Positions 35,819-44,259 of a stretch of DNA of 64,000 bases are shown piece after piece. The notes beneath the pieces were generated by a model. It made no database searches, was not told where the DNA came from, and saw only the letters and a program-made list of their open reading frames with translations. A program made the position numbers and the translations under genes. The DNA is from an uncultured Bacteroides sp. (GTDB taxonomy: Bacteria > Bacteroidota > Bacteroidia > Bacteroidales > Bacteroidaceae), in NCBI RefSeq assembly GCF_963677945.1, contig NZ_OY782578.1, positions 4,121,258-4,185,257 of the forward strand, in the 5' to 3' direction. Each line of letters starts with the position of its first letter. Position 1 is the stretch's first letter.

Positions 35819-37033
35819 ATGAAAAAGAGTATAAAAATTGCTTTGGCAATAGTTTGTTGCCTTCCTTTAAATGCACTTGCACAAAAAACGGAGAAAAGTA
35901 TCTCCATTGAAGTAGAAAATGGATGGAACAAAGCTAAAGAAAACGAACCGGTTGTATTAAAAATTAAAGATCTAAATGCCGGATTCACTGTAAAATCTGC
36001 TACTGTTTGGGTTGGAAACAGAGAAATTCCTTCTCAGCTGGATGACTTAAATGGAGACCGCAAAGCCGATGAACTTGCTTTTGTAACAGATGTGCCTGCT
36101 AAGGGAAAAAGAACTTTTAAAATTACTCTTTCTTCGGAGAAATCTACCAAAACATATCCTTCTAAAGTATATGCCGAAATGTTGGTAAGCGATAAGAAAG
36201 GACAGCATGTTCCTATCTCTTCTGTTTCTGTTCCCGGCGGAATACTTTATAATCAGCTACACCACCATGGTCCGGCTTTCGAATCTGAGTTGGTTGCTTA
36301 TCGTATTTACTTCGATAAAAAGCAGACTGTGGATTTATACGGAAAGTTCAATAAAGGTTTCGAAATAAAAGAATCTCAGTTCTACCCTACCGATGCTCAG
36401 CTGGCTAAAGGTTTTGGTGATGATGTTCTTCGCGTGAACGCAAGCTGCGGACTAGGAGCTTTTAAAGGATGGGACGGCAAAAAAGCTACTCATATTGATC
36501 CGGTAAGTAACCGTACAGAGAGTATTTTGGCTTACGGACCAGTAAGAACTGTTGTTGATGTTATTGCAAACGACTGGAAATACCAGGGTTCTGAGTTGAA
36601 TATGACTACTCGTTATATTCTCTATGCCGGACACCGTGATGCCGAAGTGAAGATTCTGTTCGATGAACCTCTTAAAAAAGAAGTTTTCTGTACCGGAGTT
36701 CAGAATATTAAAGGATCGGAATCTTTCTCAGATCATAAAGGACTGGTTGCATGCTGGGGTACCGACTGGCCTGTAAACGATACAATTAAATATGCAAAGG
36801 AGACTGTAGGACTTGCAACTTGTATTCCTTTGAAATATGTAAAGGCTGAAGTGAAGGATAACGATAATTATCTTTATACTGTAGGAGCCGATGGCAAGAA
36901 GTCTATAGATTACAACATTGTATTTACATCCATGAAAGAAACTTTTGGTTATAAAACAAAAGAGGCATGGTTTGCCTATATTCAGGAATGGAAAAAGGAA
37001 CTTGAGCATCCTTGTACTATAAGGATTAAATAA
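35819..37033 (+). CDS. DUF4861 domain protein of the pectin locus
   Basis: A 404-residue exported protein with a signal peptide at residues 1-21 (cleaved near ALA-Q). The rest is predicted to be beta-rich and matches DUF4861. Notable segments are LDDLNGDRKADELAFVTDVPA near residue 75 (resembles a Ca-binding loop), LYNQLHHHGPAFESELVAYRIYFDKK near 140, and LACWGTDWPVN near 305. DUF4861 genes are common in pectin loci beside GH28, GH105 and CE8. The three-histidine cluster suggests a metal site, but the activity is not established by the sequence. Confidence 0.8.
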   Translation: MKKSIKIALAIVCCLPLNALAQKTEKSISIEVENGWNKAKENEPVVLKIKDLNAGFTVKSATVWVGNREIPSQLDDLNGDRKADELAFVTDVPAKGKRTFKITLSSEKSTKTYPSKVYAEMLVSDKKGQHVPISSVSVPGGILYNQLHHHGPAFESELVAYRIYFDKKQTVDLYGKFNKGFEIKESQFYPTDAQLAKGFGDDVLRVNASCGLGAFKGWDGKKATHIDPVSNRTESILAYGPVRTVVDVIANDWKYQGSELNMTTRYILYAGHRDAEVKILFDEPLKKEVFCTGVQNIKGSESFSDHKGLVACWGTDWPVNDTIKYAKETVGLATCIPLKYVKAEVKDNDNYLYTVGADGKKSIDYNIVFTSMKETFGYKTKEAWFAYIQEWKKELEHPCTIRIK

Positions 37034-37053
37034 GTATCAATTATTACACTAAA

Positions 37054-37103
37054 AATCCGGGAGATTGCACAATTAATACACTTGCTTTCTCTCGGATTTT
37101 TTT
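37054..37103 (+). terminator. Terminator after the DUF4861 gene
   Basis: AATCCGGGAGA (37054-37064) pairs with TCTCTCGGATT (37088-37098), with one G-U pair, followed by T residues to 37103. Confidence 0.65.
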
Positions 37104-37110
37104 ATTTTTG
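37103..37110 (+). promoter_or_regulatory. -7 element of the GH43 gene
   Basis: TATTTTTG fits TAnnTTTG and lies directly after the preceding terminator. A CTTG 18 bp upstream may be the -33 box. Confidence 0.5.
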
Positions 37111-37142
37111 CCTGCAAAGAAAATAATTTAAATTAATACTAA

Positions 37143-38771
37143 ATGAAAAAGCTTACAACGATTTTAGGATTATGCCTGATAACGGCTTTACCTGTCATAG
37201 CGCAGAACTATGTTTCAAAAGTGTGGGTAGCGGACAAAGGAGATGGTACTTATCGTAATCCTATTATTCATGCAGACTATTCGGATCCCGACGCTTGCCG
37301 TGTAGGGGATGATTATTACATGACAGCATCCAGCTTTAACTGTATTCCGGCTTTGCAGATTCTTCATTCAAAGGATTTGGTGAACTGGACAATTGTAAAT
37401 GCTGCCGTTCCTTATGCTATTGAACCTATTGAAGCTATTGAAAAGCCAGAGCACGGAAACCGTGTATGGGCGCCAAGTATCCGTTTTCACAACAATGAAT
37501 TTTATATTTTCTGGGGAGATCCTGATCAGGGAGTCTTTATGACTAAAGCCAAAGATCCGAAAGGAACCTGGAGCAAACCTGTTTTGGTAAAAGCAGCGAA
37601 AGGTATTATTGATACTACTCCTCTGTGGGATGAAGATGGCAAGGTTTATCTGGTTCATGCATTTGCCGGAAGCCGCGCCGGATTAAAGAGTGTGCTGGCT
37701 GTATGCGAACTGAATGCTGAAGCGAATCAGGCTATTACTGAATCAAGAATTATATTCGACGGACACGAACATCACGAAACATGTGAAGGTCCTAAGTTTT
37801 ATAAAAGAAACGGTTATTACTATATATTTACTCCAGCCGGCGGTGTAGTTGCCGGATGGCAGCTAGTGCTTCGTTCAAAGAATCCGTATGGTCCTTACGA
37901 AGAAAAAGTGGTAATGGCTCAGGGAAAAAGTACAATTAATGGTCCTCACCAGGGAGCCTGGGTAGATACAACCACAGGTGAAGACTGGTTCCTTAATTTT
38001 CAGGATGTGGGCGCTTATGGTCGACTTACTCACCTGCAACCAATGAAATGGGTTAAAGACTGGCCGGTTATCGGTGTTGATAAAGATGGTGACGGATGCG
38101 GTGAACCTGTTCTTACTTACAAGAAACCTAATGTAGGCAAGACTTATCCTATCTGCACTCCTCAGGAAAGTGATGAATTTAATACACTTACTTTGTCTCC
38201 ACAATGGCAATGGCATGCAAATTATAATCCAAAATGGATATTCCTTGCTGCCGACAAAGGTTATGCACGCCTATACTCCTACCCTGTTACTAAGGAATAC
38301 AAGAGTCTGTGGGACGTGCCTAATCTGCTTTTACAGAAGACTCCTTCCAATGAATTCAGTGCTGTTATGAAACTTCGCTTCGCTCCAAGTCCAAAATATT
38401 TCGGAGAACGTACCGGATTACTGGTTATGGGACTTGATTATGCACTTCTTTCACTCGAAAATACAAAAGAGGGATTAATTCTTTCACAAAACGAATGCAA
38501 GAACGCCGATAAAGGAACTGTAGAATCGGTAAATGAATCGGTTACTTTGAAGGATAATACTGTTTACCTTAAAGTAACATTCAATAAAGAAGCTAAGTGT
38601 GATTTCAGTTATAGTCTCGATGGAAAGAAATTCCAGAAGCTAGGAAAACAATTCAAAGTGCGTGAAGGTAAATGGATCGGCGCTAAAGTCGGAACATTCT
38701 GTACTCGTCCGGCTATTGTAATTAATGATGGCGGATGGGCTGAAGTAGACTGGTTCCGTATTGAGAAGTAA
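37143..38771 (+). CDS. Glycoside hydrolase family 43 with C-terminal beta-sandwich
   Basis: A 542-residue exported enzyme with a signal peptide at residues 1-20. Residues 30-330 form the five-bladed GH43 propeller. The catalytic base Asp is in NPIIHADYSDPDACRVGDDYYM near residue 45, the pKa-modulating Asp is in GIIDTTPLWDEDGK near 160, and the acid Glu is in ETCEGPKFYKRNGYYYIF near 215. Residues 345-540 are a GH43 C-terminal concanavalin-like domain (SDEFNTLTLSPQWQWHANY). Relatives are beta-xylosidases or alpha-L-arabinofuranosidases. In this context the target is probably a pectin side chain. A hairpin follows it. Confidence 0.9.
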   Translation: MKKLTTILGLCLITALPVIAQNYVSKVWVADKGDGTYRNPIIHADYSDPDACRVGDDYYMTASSFNCIPALQILHSKDLVNWTIVNAAVPYAIEPIEAIEKPEHGNRVWAPSIRFHNNEFYIFWGDPDQGVFMTKAKDPKGTWSKPVLVKAAKGIIDTTPLWDEDGKVYLVHAFAGSRAGLKSVLAVCELNAEANQAITESRIIFDGHEHHETCEGPKFYKRNGYYYIFTPAGGVVAGWQLVLRSKNPYGPYEEKVVMAQGKSTINGPHQGAWVDTTTGEDWFLNFQDVGAYGRLTHLQPMKWVKDWPVIGVDKDGDGCGEPVLTYKKPNVGKTYPICTPQESDEFNTLTLSPQWQWHANYNPKWIFLAADKGYARLYSYPVTKEYKSLWDVPNLLLQKTPSNEFSAVMKLRFAPSPKYFGERTGLLVMGLDYALLSLENTKEGLILSQNECKNADKGTVESVNESVTLKDNTVYLKVTFNKEAKCDFSYSLDGKKFQKLGKQFKVREGKWIGAKVGTFCTRPAIVINDGGWAEVDWFRIEK

Positions 38772-38790
38772 TATTCATTCTTATATGGTT

Positions 38791-38834
38791 AAAGGCTGCC
38801 CAATCTTACTAAAGAAGTAGATAAGGCAGCCTTT
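38791..38834 (+). terminator. Hairpin after the GH43 gene
   Basis: AAAGGCTGCC (38791-38800) pairs perfectly with GGCAGCCTTT (38825-38834) across a 24-nt loop. The T run is short. Confidence 0.55.
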
Positions 38835-38873
38835 ACTATTAAGATAAACTCCGGTGGGACATTCTTTTTTAAA

Positions 38874-38945
38874 TATAGACTTAATCCATAAAAGGTGTAC
38901 ACCTTAATTATTAAAAGTGTAGTCTTTTTAATAATAGCGTGTAGA
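38874..38945. repeat. 22-bp periodic element C (four TnTAnA cores)
   Basis: Cores TATAGA (38874), TGTACA (38896), TGTAGT (38918) and TGTAGA (38940) are exactly 22 bp apart. Flanks read AAAAGG-core-CCTTAATTA, as in element A. It lies between the convergent ends of the GH43 and endonuclease-family genes. Confidence 0.7.
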
Positions 38946-39031
38946 CCTTTTCAAAAACATCCGGTTAATAGATTGCTTAGGTCCGGCGAGATATCGCCTT
39001 AACTTCCTAAGAATAATAAACAATATCCGGG

Positions 39032-39955
39032 TTATTTAGTTTGAACAACAATCATTACCGGAAAGTGATCTGACGGACATCTGGCTGAATTCTCCTGCAG
39101 TTTTATTTCTTTTGGAGCAGCATTAGAATTAAACTCACCTTTATTTTCTGATCTATAAGTATCTGTCAGAATTCCGTATTTCAACACCTTAAAATTATTA
39201 GTAAGGAAGATGTGATCTATACGGCTATCCGTTTTACTATTCGGATTAAAATCATTGAATGTTCCGTTAGGCGCATATACTAATTTAGACATTCCATAAG
39301 AATCTTGAAGGATGCCGGAAGTATTGAGCAGTTTATAAGAAGGGGAATCCTGGTCTACATTAAAATCACCCGACAAGATAACCGGCATACCTTTAGGCAT
39401 TGCCTGAATCTTCTTTAAGATCAGTTTAGCACTTTCTGAACGGGCAACCGTACCGATATGGTCCATGTGTAAATTGAAATAAACAAAAACAAAACCACTT
39501 TTAATCTCTTTAAATTTTCCCCATGTGCATATCCTCACACAAACAGCGTCCCAGCCCAGATTAGGTTTAGACTCATCTTTTGATAACCAGAAGTCGCCAT
39601 GATCAAGCAATTGGAATTTATCGGTTCGATAAAATATGGCTGAATGTTCGCCTTTGGTTTTTCCATCGTCACGCCCTTTACCTATATAATTATAGCCAGG
39701 CAAAATCTGTTTCATCTCTTGAAGTTGATTATACAACCCTTCCTGAGTTCCGAAGATGTCAAAACCATGAAAGCGGATTAATTGGGCAATATAAGGAGAA
39801 CGCTGGCCCCATCCATTGCCATTTATTGAATCGCCGTGATTAGCATTACGCAAATTGTAAGTTACTACAGTAAATGTAGTTGGAGTTACGGCGAATATCA
39901 TTCCTACGAATAGGAATGAAAATAAAATAAGACAGTAAATTTTCTTCATAATCAA
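39032..39955 (-). CDS. Endonuclease/exonuclease/phosphatase family protein
   Basis: A 307-residue exported protein of the DNase I-like EEP superfamily. A signal peptide covers residues 1-22. Catalytic and metal-binding segments are GTQEGLYNQ near residue 68, MDHIGTVAR near 165, SGDFNVDQDSP near 195, SRIDHIFLTNN near 250 and SDHFPVMIV near 295. Exported bacterial members are often phosphodiesterases or sphingomyelinase-like enzymes. The substrate is unknown, and the gene has no evident link to pectin breakdown. Confidence 0.85.
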   Translation of the reverse strand: MIMKKIYCLILFSFLFVGMIFAVTPTTFTVVTYNLRNANHGDSINGNGWGQRSPYIAQLIRFHGFDIFGTQEGLYNQLQEMKQILPGYNYIGKGRDDGKTKGEHSAIFYRTDKFQLLDHGDFWLSKDESKPNLGWDAVCVRICTWGKFKEIKSGFVFVYFNLHMDHIGTVARSESAKLILKKIQAMPKGMPVILSGDFNVDQDSPSYKLLNTSGILQDSYGMSKLVYAPNGTFNDFNPNSKTDSRIDHIFLTNNFKVLKYGILTDTYRSENKGEFNSNAAPKEIKLQENSARCPSDHFPVMIVVQTK

Positions 39956-40148
39956 ATATTAATTTAACAAAGTGTGTGCTAATAAACAAAGATGTTATTT
40001 ACAATAACATCTTCAAAATTAAATAATCATATTGTATTATTAACAGGTTTATTTTAAAATTTAATATTTAATTGCATTGGCAAAGTACAATAACCAAATA
40101 TCTTTAAATTATGTGCAAACTACTAGGGACTTCAGCTTTTATTTTCTG

Positions 40149-40156
40149 TAATTTTG
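40149..40156 (+). promoter_or_regulatory. -7 element before the HAD phosphatase gene
   Basis: TAATTTTG fits TAnnTTTG, 20 nt before the ATG at 40177. No clear -33 element was seen. Confidence 0.45.
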
Positions 40157-40176
40157 CACTGCAAATATATTAAGGT

Positions 40177-40824
40177 ATGAAAAGATTAGTAATATTCGAT
40201 TTAGACGGAACTCTACTTAACACAATTGCCGACTTGGCACAAAGTACAAATTATGCGCTAAGGAAAACAGGATTTTCCGAGCACGAAGTAGATGAATACA
40301 GGTTTTTTGTAGGTAACGGAATAAATAAGCTTTTTGAGCGTGCACTGCCGGAAGGGGAAAAGAGTGAAGAAAACATTTCAAAGGTTCGCAAACATTTTCT
40401 GGTTCATTATAGTGAGCATAAAATGGACAAAAGCCGTCCTTATCCGGGCATTCCCGAACTACTGTCTGCCCTTCACGAAAAAGGAGTGATAATGGCTGTA
40501 GCATCCAATAAATATCAGTCGGCTACGGAGCTGCTTGTTGAGCATTATTTCAGCGGAGTACCTTTTGCTGCAGTTTTCGGACAACGTGAAGGTATAAAAA
40601 CAAAGCCCGATCCGCAGATTGTAGAAGATATTCTTGCTGTAACAAAAGTGGCTAAAGAGGACGTTCTTTACGTGGGAGACTCGGGCATTGATATGCTGAC
40701 TGCTAAAAATGCAGGAATAACTGCTGCCGGAGTAACCTGGGGATTTCGTCCACTGGAAGAACTTCAGCAATTTGAGCCTGCACATATTGTAAATGAGGCA
40801 CATGAAATTCTTTCTCTGATTTAA
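40177..40824 (+). CDS. HAD family hydrolase (phosphoglycolate phosphatase-like)
   Basis: A 215-residue haloacid dehalogenase-type phosphatase. Motif I is FDLDGTLLNT at residues 6-15. The cap domain covers residues 17-80. Motif II is VASNKYQSA near 108, motif III the lysine in GIKTKPDP near 145, and motif IV VLYVGDSGIDMLTAKNAG near 165. The subfamily (IA, Gph/PGP-like) is clear; the substrate is not. The esterase gene follows after 127 nt. Confidence 0.88.
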   Translation: MKRLVIFDLDGTLLNTIADLAQSTNYALRKTGFSEHEVDEYRFFVGNGINKLFERALPEGEKSEENISKVRKHFLVHYSEHKMDKSRPYPGIPELLSALHEKGVIMAVASNKYQSATELLVEHYFSGVPFAAVFGQREGIKTKPDPQIVEDILAVTKVAKEDVLYVGDSGIDMLTAKNAGITAAGVTWGFRPLEELQQFEPAHIVNEAHEILSLI

Positions 40825-40951
40825 ATATCAAAAAGAATTCTATTTCAAATAAAAGAAACAACACTCTGGAAACAGATATAATCTGGTCTGCAAAATCTCT
40901 TTGCAGATTATGCAGACCGGAATAACCTTATTTTTAAAAGATAATATTACA

Positions 40952-41869
40952 ATGAAAACAAAAGTTTTATTCTTACTCGTCTGGGGAATTGCTTCCTCAG
41001 TATTTGCACAAGAGTTTATGCCTATCTGGAAAGGCGTTAAAATGCCTAACAGCAAAGGAATAGAAGTAAAAGACAGCATAGCCAACGAACGTGTTTATCA
41101 GGTTGGCACTCCGGGTGTTTACGTATTCGAACCATCAAAACAGGAGAATAAAGGAGCTGCCGTTCTTATTATTCCCGGAGGAGGATACGCAAGGCTTGCC
41201 TATCAGATAAGTGGTCTTCAACTGGCTAAGTGGTTTAACACTTTTGGAGTGACCGCTTTTGTATTGAATCACCGCATGCCACAATCGCCCGATGTAAAGG
41301 AATCGTTCAAGGCTCCGTTGCAGGATGCTCAAAGAGCCCTCCGTTATATCCGTGCCAATGCGGAACAATGGGGAATCAATATCAATAAGGTTGGTGTAAT
41401 GGGCTGTTCGGCCGGAGGACATCTCTCCGCTTGTGTGTCTACTTTCACAGAAGACTGGAGCAAGGCAGGCGACAAGATGGATGCTTTCTCTTTTATTCCC
41501 AATTTTACCATACTAATATCTCCCGTTATTTCAATGGAAGAATATGCTCATAAAGGAAGTGTGGAAAATCTTTTGGGTAAAAATCCTTCAAAAGAGCTGA
41601 AGGATCAGTTCTCGTGCAATAAAAGAGTTACCGAAAATACTCCTCCTGCATTCATTGTACATGCTACGGACGATAAAACAGTGCCTTGTCTGAACAGTAT
41701 TTTCTATTATACCGCTTTAAAAGAGCACAATGTAAAGATGAGCACTCTCCACATTTTCCCAGAAGGTGGCCATAACATAGCTTTGCGAAACAATCCGGGA
41801 ACAACAAATAAGTGGACGCTACTGGCAGAAGAGTGGTTGAATGATATAGGCATGCTCTCCGGAAAATAA
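40952..41869 (+). CDS. Exported alpha/beta-hydrolase (carbohydrate esterase-like)
   Basis: About 305 residues from the ATG at 40952, which gives a signal peptide (MKTKVLFLLVWGIASSVFAQ). The ATG at 40901 would bury it behind 17 residues. The fold motifs are the oxyanion loop LIIPGGGYARLAY near residue 70, nucleophile GCSAGGHLSA near 150, Asp in VHATDDKTVP near 237 and His in FPEGGHNIAL near 270. This is the acetyl-xylan/pectin esterase type (BD-FAE or AXE-like). In this locus removal of acetyl groups from pectin is likely but not shown. Confidence 0.82.
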   Translation: MKTKVLFLLVWGIASSVFAQEFMPIWKGVKMPNSKGIEVKDSIANERVYQVGTPGVYVFEPSKQENKGAAVLIIPGGGYARLAYQISGLQLAKWFNTFGVTAFVLNHRMPQSPDVKESFKAPLQDAQRALRYIRANAEQWGININKVGVMGCSAGGHLSACVSTFTEDWSKAGDKMDAFSFIPNFTILISPVISMEEYAHKGSVENLLGKNPSKELKDQFSCNKRVTENTPPAFIVHATDDKTVPCLNSIFYYTALKEHNVKMSTLHIFPEGGHNIALRNNPGTTNKWTLLAEEWLNDIGMLSGK

Positions 41870-41892
41870 AGATTAGAATATTGATGATATAA

Positions 41893-41941
41893 ATAGAACC
41901 GTTTCTTTCCATCTTAGCGAAAAAGAAACGGTTCTATTTTC
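41893..41941. terminator. Bidirectional terminator between esterase and pectate lyase
   Basis: ATAGAACCGTTTCTTT (41893-41908) pairs perfectly with AAAGAAACGGTTCTAT (41922-41937), with T residues after it on the plus strand and an A-rich left side. It serves both convergent genes. Confidence 0.85.
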
Positions 41942-42037
41942 ATGGATTAATTCTAATTTCTGAGCCTATTTTAGCTTATTCATGGTTTTTATGGATAAAC
42001 TAATATAATTGCACATAAACTCACAATAACAATCCTT

Positions 42038-43855
42038 CTATTTCAAAATCTTAAAACTTTGGTTATTTCCTTTTTTATCTAAGACCATTAATACATATAC
42101 ACCTTTGTTTAAAGACGACAAATCTAAATTTTCATGTATTCCTTGCAAAGAAAAAATCTTAATAACACTACCGGTCATAGAAAGAAGCTCTGCTTTATTA
42201 AGCTCTGAATTACTCGAAATAGTAAGGTGATCTTGCACCGGATTTGGATAAGCTGAAATCCGGAAGCCATTACCTTGACTGGTTTCGGATTGAATGGAAG
42301 AGATCAACGTTCCTCCGTTATTCTGATTATTAGTTATATCATCAACCAAACTATTTATGTATACTTCCAAATTTGTATACTCGCCTTTAGGATCTACATT
42401 TTTATCATTTCTATCTGCTGCAAGTGCCGGATTAAGGCCGTGAGCTGTTTCCCAAGTATCCGGCATTCCGTCGCCATCAGTATCTGTCGGAGCAGTTTTC
42501 TGAGTAAGAGTTGGCCAGGGCGACCAGTCGGCAGCAGCTCCAGCGGGTTTGGTATCGTCCTGCGTATCAATAATTCCCGGGTATAAAGCTCCTGATTTTG
42601 ATCCTGTAAAGGTGAATGTCTTATTCTGAGTCTCAGAAATAATTCGTTTATCAATATCGTCGCGGAAAAGCGAGCATCCGGCATAAAGAAGAATCTGATC
42701 ATAAGCTTTCTGTGCAGTATGAGTAGTCACAACTCCGGTAGGAAGAGGATCTGATAATCTAATTGTATCTTTAGTAGTCTGACTAATTCCATAGCTACTT
42801 GATATCTGAGCATAAACACCGTTTGTCCAGTTATCATTGGTTACAGTAGAATTTCCTTCCATAACATTACCATCAATAAAGAACTTTCCCCAAACGTTTA
42901 CCATCGGTGCAAACGCTGGATACCTGGCAACATACTCTTCCGTACGGATATCAATCGCCACAATTCTTTGTTTTACCAGCGAACTTGCATTAGCTGTGGC
43001 CGGTCCTGGTTTATAATAGTTATTCACAATGTTAGCTTTCATTCCTTCAGCACCATAGCATCCGTTTCCTTTCCAATTATAATAAACGTTGTTTCGTATA
43101 TCCATAAGTTCTTTAGTCTGGGTACTTTCTGCCGGACCAAGACGAGGAACTCTGCTATCATGGTGAGCCATCAGGTTATGATGAAAAGATGCGTGGTTTC
43201 CTCCCCAGATTCCTCCATATCCATGAGCACCCTTTGTATGTCCGGAAAGTCTCATACTCTCAGAAATAAGAGACCATTGCAGAGTGAGATTCTCAGTTCC
43301 GTAAAGGGAACAGCACTCATCAGACGACCAGCACATAGAACAATGGTCTACAATTATATTTTTATAATCGCGTGTACCTAATGCATCGGCACCATCTGCA
43401 TTAATGTTATCTCTATCTCCCATTCTAAAACGAACAAAACGGAGAATTACGTTATTACAGTTAATGGTAACCGGCCAACCAGCCAAACAAATTCCGTCGC
43501 CCGGTGCAGTTTGTCCGGCAATGGTAATATTGTCATTCTTTATCTTCAGCTGTTGCTTTAACTGAATGGTTCCTGAAACATCAAATACAATAGTCCGTGC
43601 CGAAGTAATCTTTTCGATTCCGTATCGTAGAGTTCCGGAAACCGGAGTAGTACCGTACGCATTATCTTCGAGTGAGGTAACATGGTAAACAGCTCCTCCC
43701 CGGCCACCAGTTACATATCTTCCATGTCCTTCGGCACCGGGAAAGGCAGGTATACTTTGTCCGTGCAAATGCATTCCTCCAAAAACGAATGAAAACAATG
43801 CAATATAAAAAAATTTAGATGCAAAATTCATTTTAGTATTCATTAGGTTTAACAA
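42038..43855 (-). CDS. Pectate lyase (PL1 family) with T9SS-type C-terminal domain
   Basis: About 600 residues. Possible starts are the ATGs at 43855, 43843 and 43831; the last gives the cleanest signal peptide (MNFASKFFYIALFSFVFGG). Residues 33-400 form the PL1 parallel beta-helix, starting AFPGAEGHGRYVTGGRGG, with IIVDHCSMCWSSDECCS near residue 170 and FHHNLMAHHDSRVPRLG near 225 (Ca-binding and catalytic region). DTDGDGMPDTWE near 470 is a thrombospondin type 3-like calcium loop. The last 70 residues (ISAYPNPVQDHLTIS to SFKILK) match a type A T9SS sorting domain. It cleaves homogalacturonan by beta-elimination. Confidence 0.9.
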   Translation of the reverse strand: MLNLMNTKMNFASKFFYIALFSFVFGGMHLHGQSIPAFPGAEGHGRYVTGGRGGAVYHVTSLEDNAYGTTPVSGTLRYGIEKITSARTIVFDVSGTIQLKQQLKIKNDNITIAGQTAPGDGICLAGWPVTINCNNVILRFVRFRMGDRDNINADGADALGTRDYKNIIVDHCSMCWSSDECCSLYGTENLTLQWSLISESMRLSGHTKGAHGYGGIWGGNHASFHHNLMAHHDSRVPRLGPAESTQTKELMDIRNNVYYNWKGNGCYGAEGMKANIVNNYYKPGPATANASSLVKQRIVAIDIRTEEYVARYPAFAPMVNVWGKFFIDGNVMEGNSTVTNDNWTNGVYAQISSSYGISQTTKDTIRLSDPLPTGVVTTHTAQKAYDQILLYAGCSLFRDDIDKRIISETQNKTFTFTGSKSGALYPGIIDTQDDTKPAGAAADWSPWPTLTQKTAPTDTDGDGMPDTWETAHGLNPALAADRNDKNVDPKGEYTNLEVYINSLVDDITNNQNNGGTLISSIQSETSQGNGFRISAYPNPVQDHLTISSNSELNKAELLSMTGSVIKIFSLQGIHENLDLSSLNKGVYVLMVLDKKGNNQSFKILK

Positions 43856-44050
43856 TTTTTACAATGCAAGATTACGGATTCTATAATAAACAGTTGTATA
43901 ATAATTGATTTAAAATTTAGACTTTTTAGCTTCTATGAATGTTAATTACTTGAATAACAAAAACTTTAATGGTAAATCTCTGATACAGGAGATCATAAAA
44001 AGCGACATTACTTACTAACACATAAAATTTTATTTTTTAAGCAATAAATA

Positions 44051-44115
44051 AAAAGACTATATTTTTGCTGATGTTTCATCTTTCTTTAATCTGAGACATC
44101 AACAAAAATATAGCC
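44051..44115 (-). terminator. Terminator of the HTCS transcript
   Basis: The 23-base arms at 44055-44077 and 44093-44115 are complementary, with three G-U-compatible changes and a loop of about 15 nt. The minus-strand continuation is TTTTTATTTATT. Confidence 0.85.
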
Positions 44116-44148
44116 TTTCGTTTGGTATAAACTGAATCTATATTATAT

Positions 44149-44247
44149 TCATAGAAAAGCTCCAAGAAGAAGGACAAAAAGCAAAGTTGCCAACCCTGCC
44201 AAAAGAAGGACAACTACAATCCAGAATATTAGATTATGCTTTTCCAT
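44149..44247 (-). CDS. Possible 32-residue single-pass membrane peptide downstream of the HTCS
   Basis: An ATG at 44247, 12 nt after the HTCS stop codon, opens a 32-codon frame. It starts MEKHNLIFWIVVVLLLAG, continues as one long hydrophobic stretch and ends LLLGAFL before TGA at 44149. A strong terminator follows within 35 nt, so the peptide lies inside the HTCS transcript. Charges at the N-terminus suggest an N-in orientation. It is too short for codon statistics. Its position and tidy fit before the terminator are the evidence that it is real. Confidence 0.45.
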   Translation of the reverse strand: MEKHNLIFWIVVVLLLAGLATLLFVLLLGAFL

Positions 44248-44259
44248 ACATCAAATAAA

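Larger units (their letters stand above)
43856..44259. other. Intergenic region between the pectate lyase and HTCS genes
   Basis: It contains a possible 32-residue membrane peptide gene (44149-44247, minus), a strong minus-strand terminator (44051-44115), and the upstream region of the pectate lyase. Confidence 0.5.
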
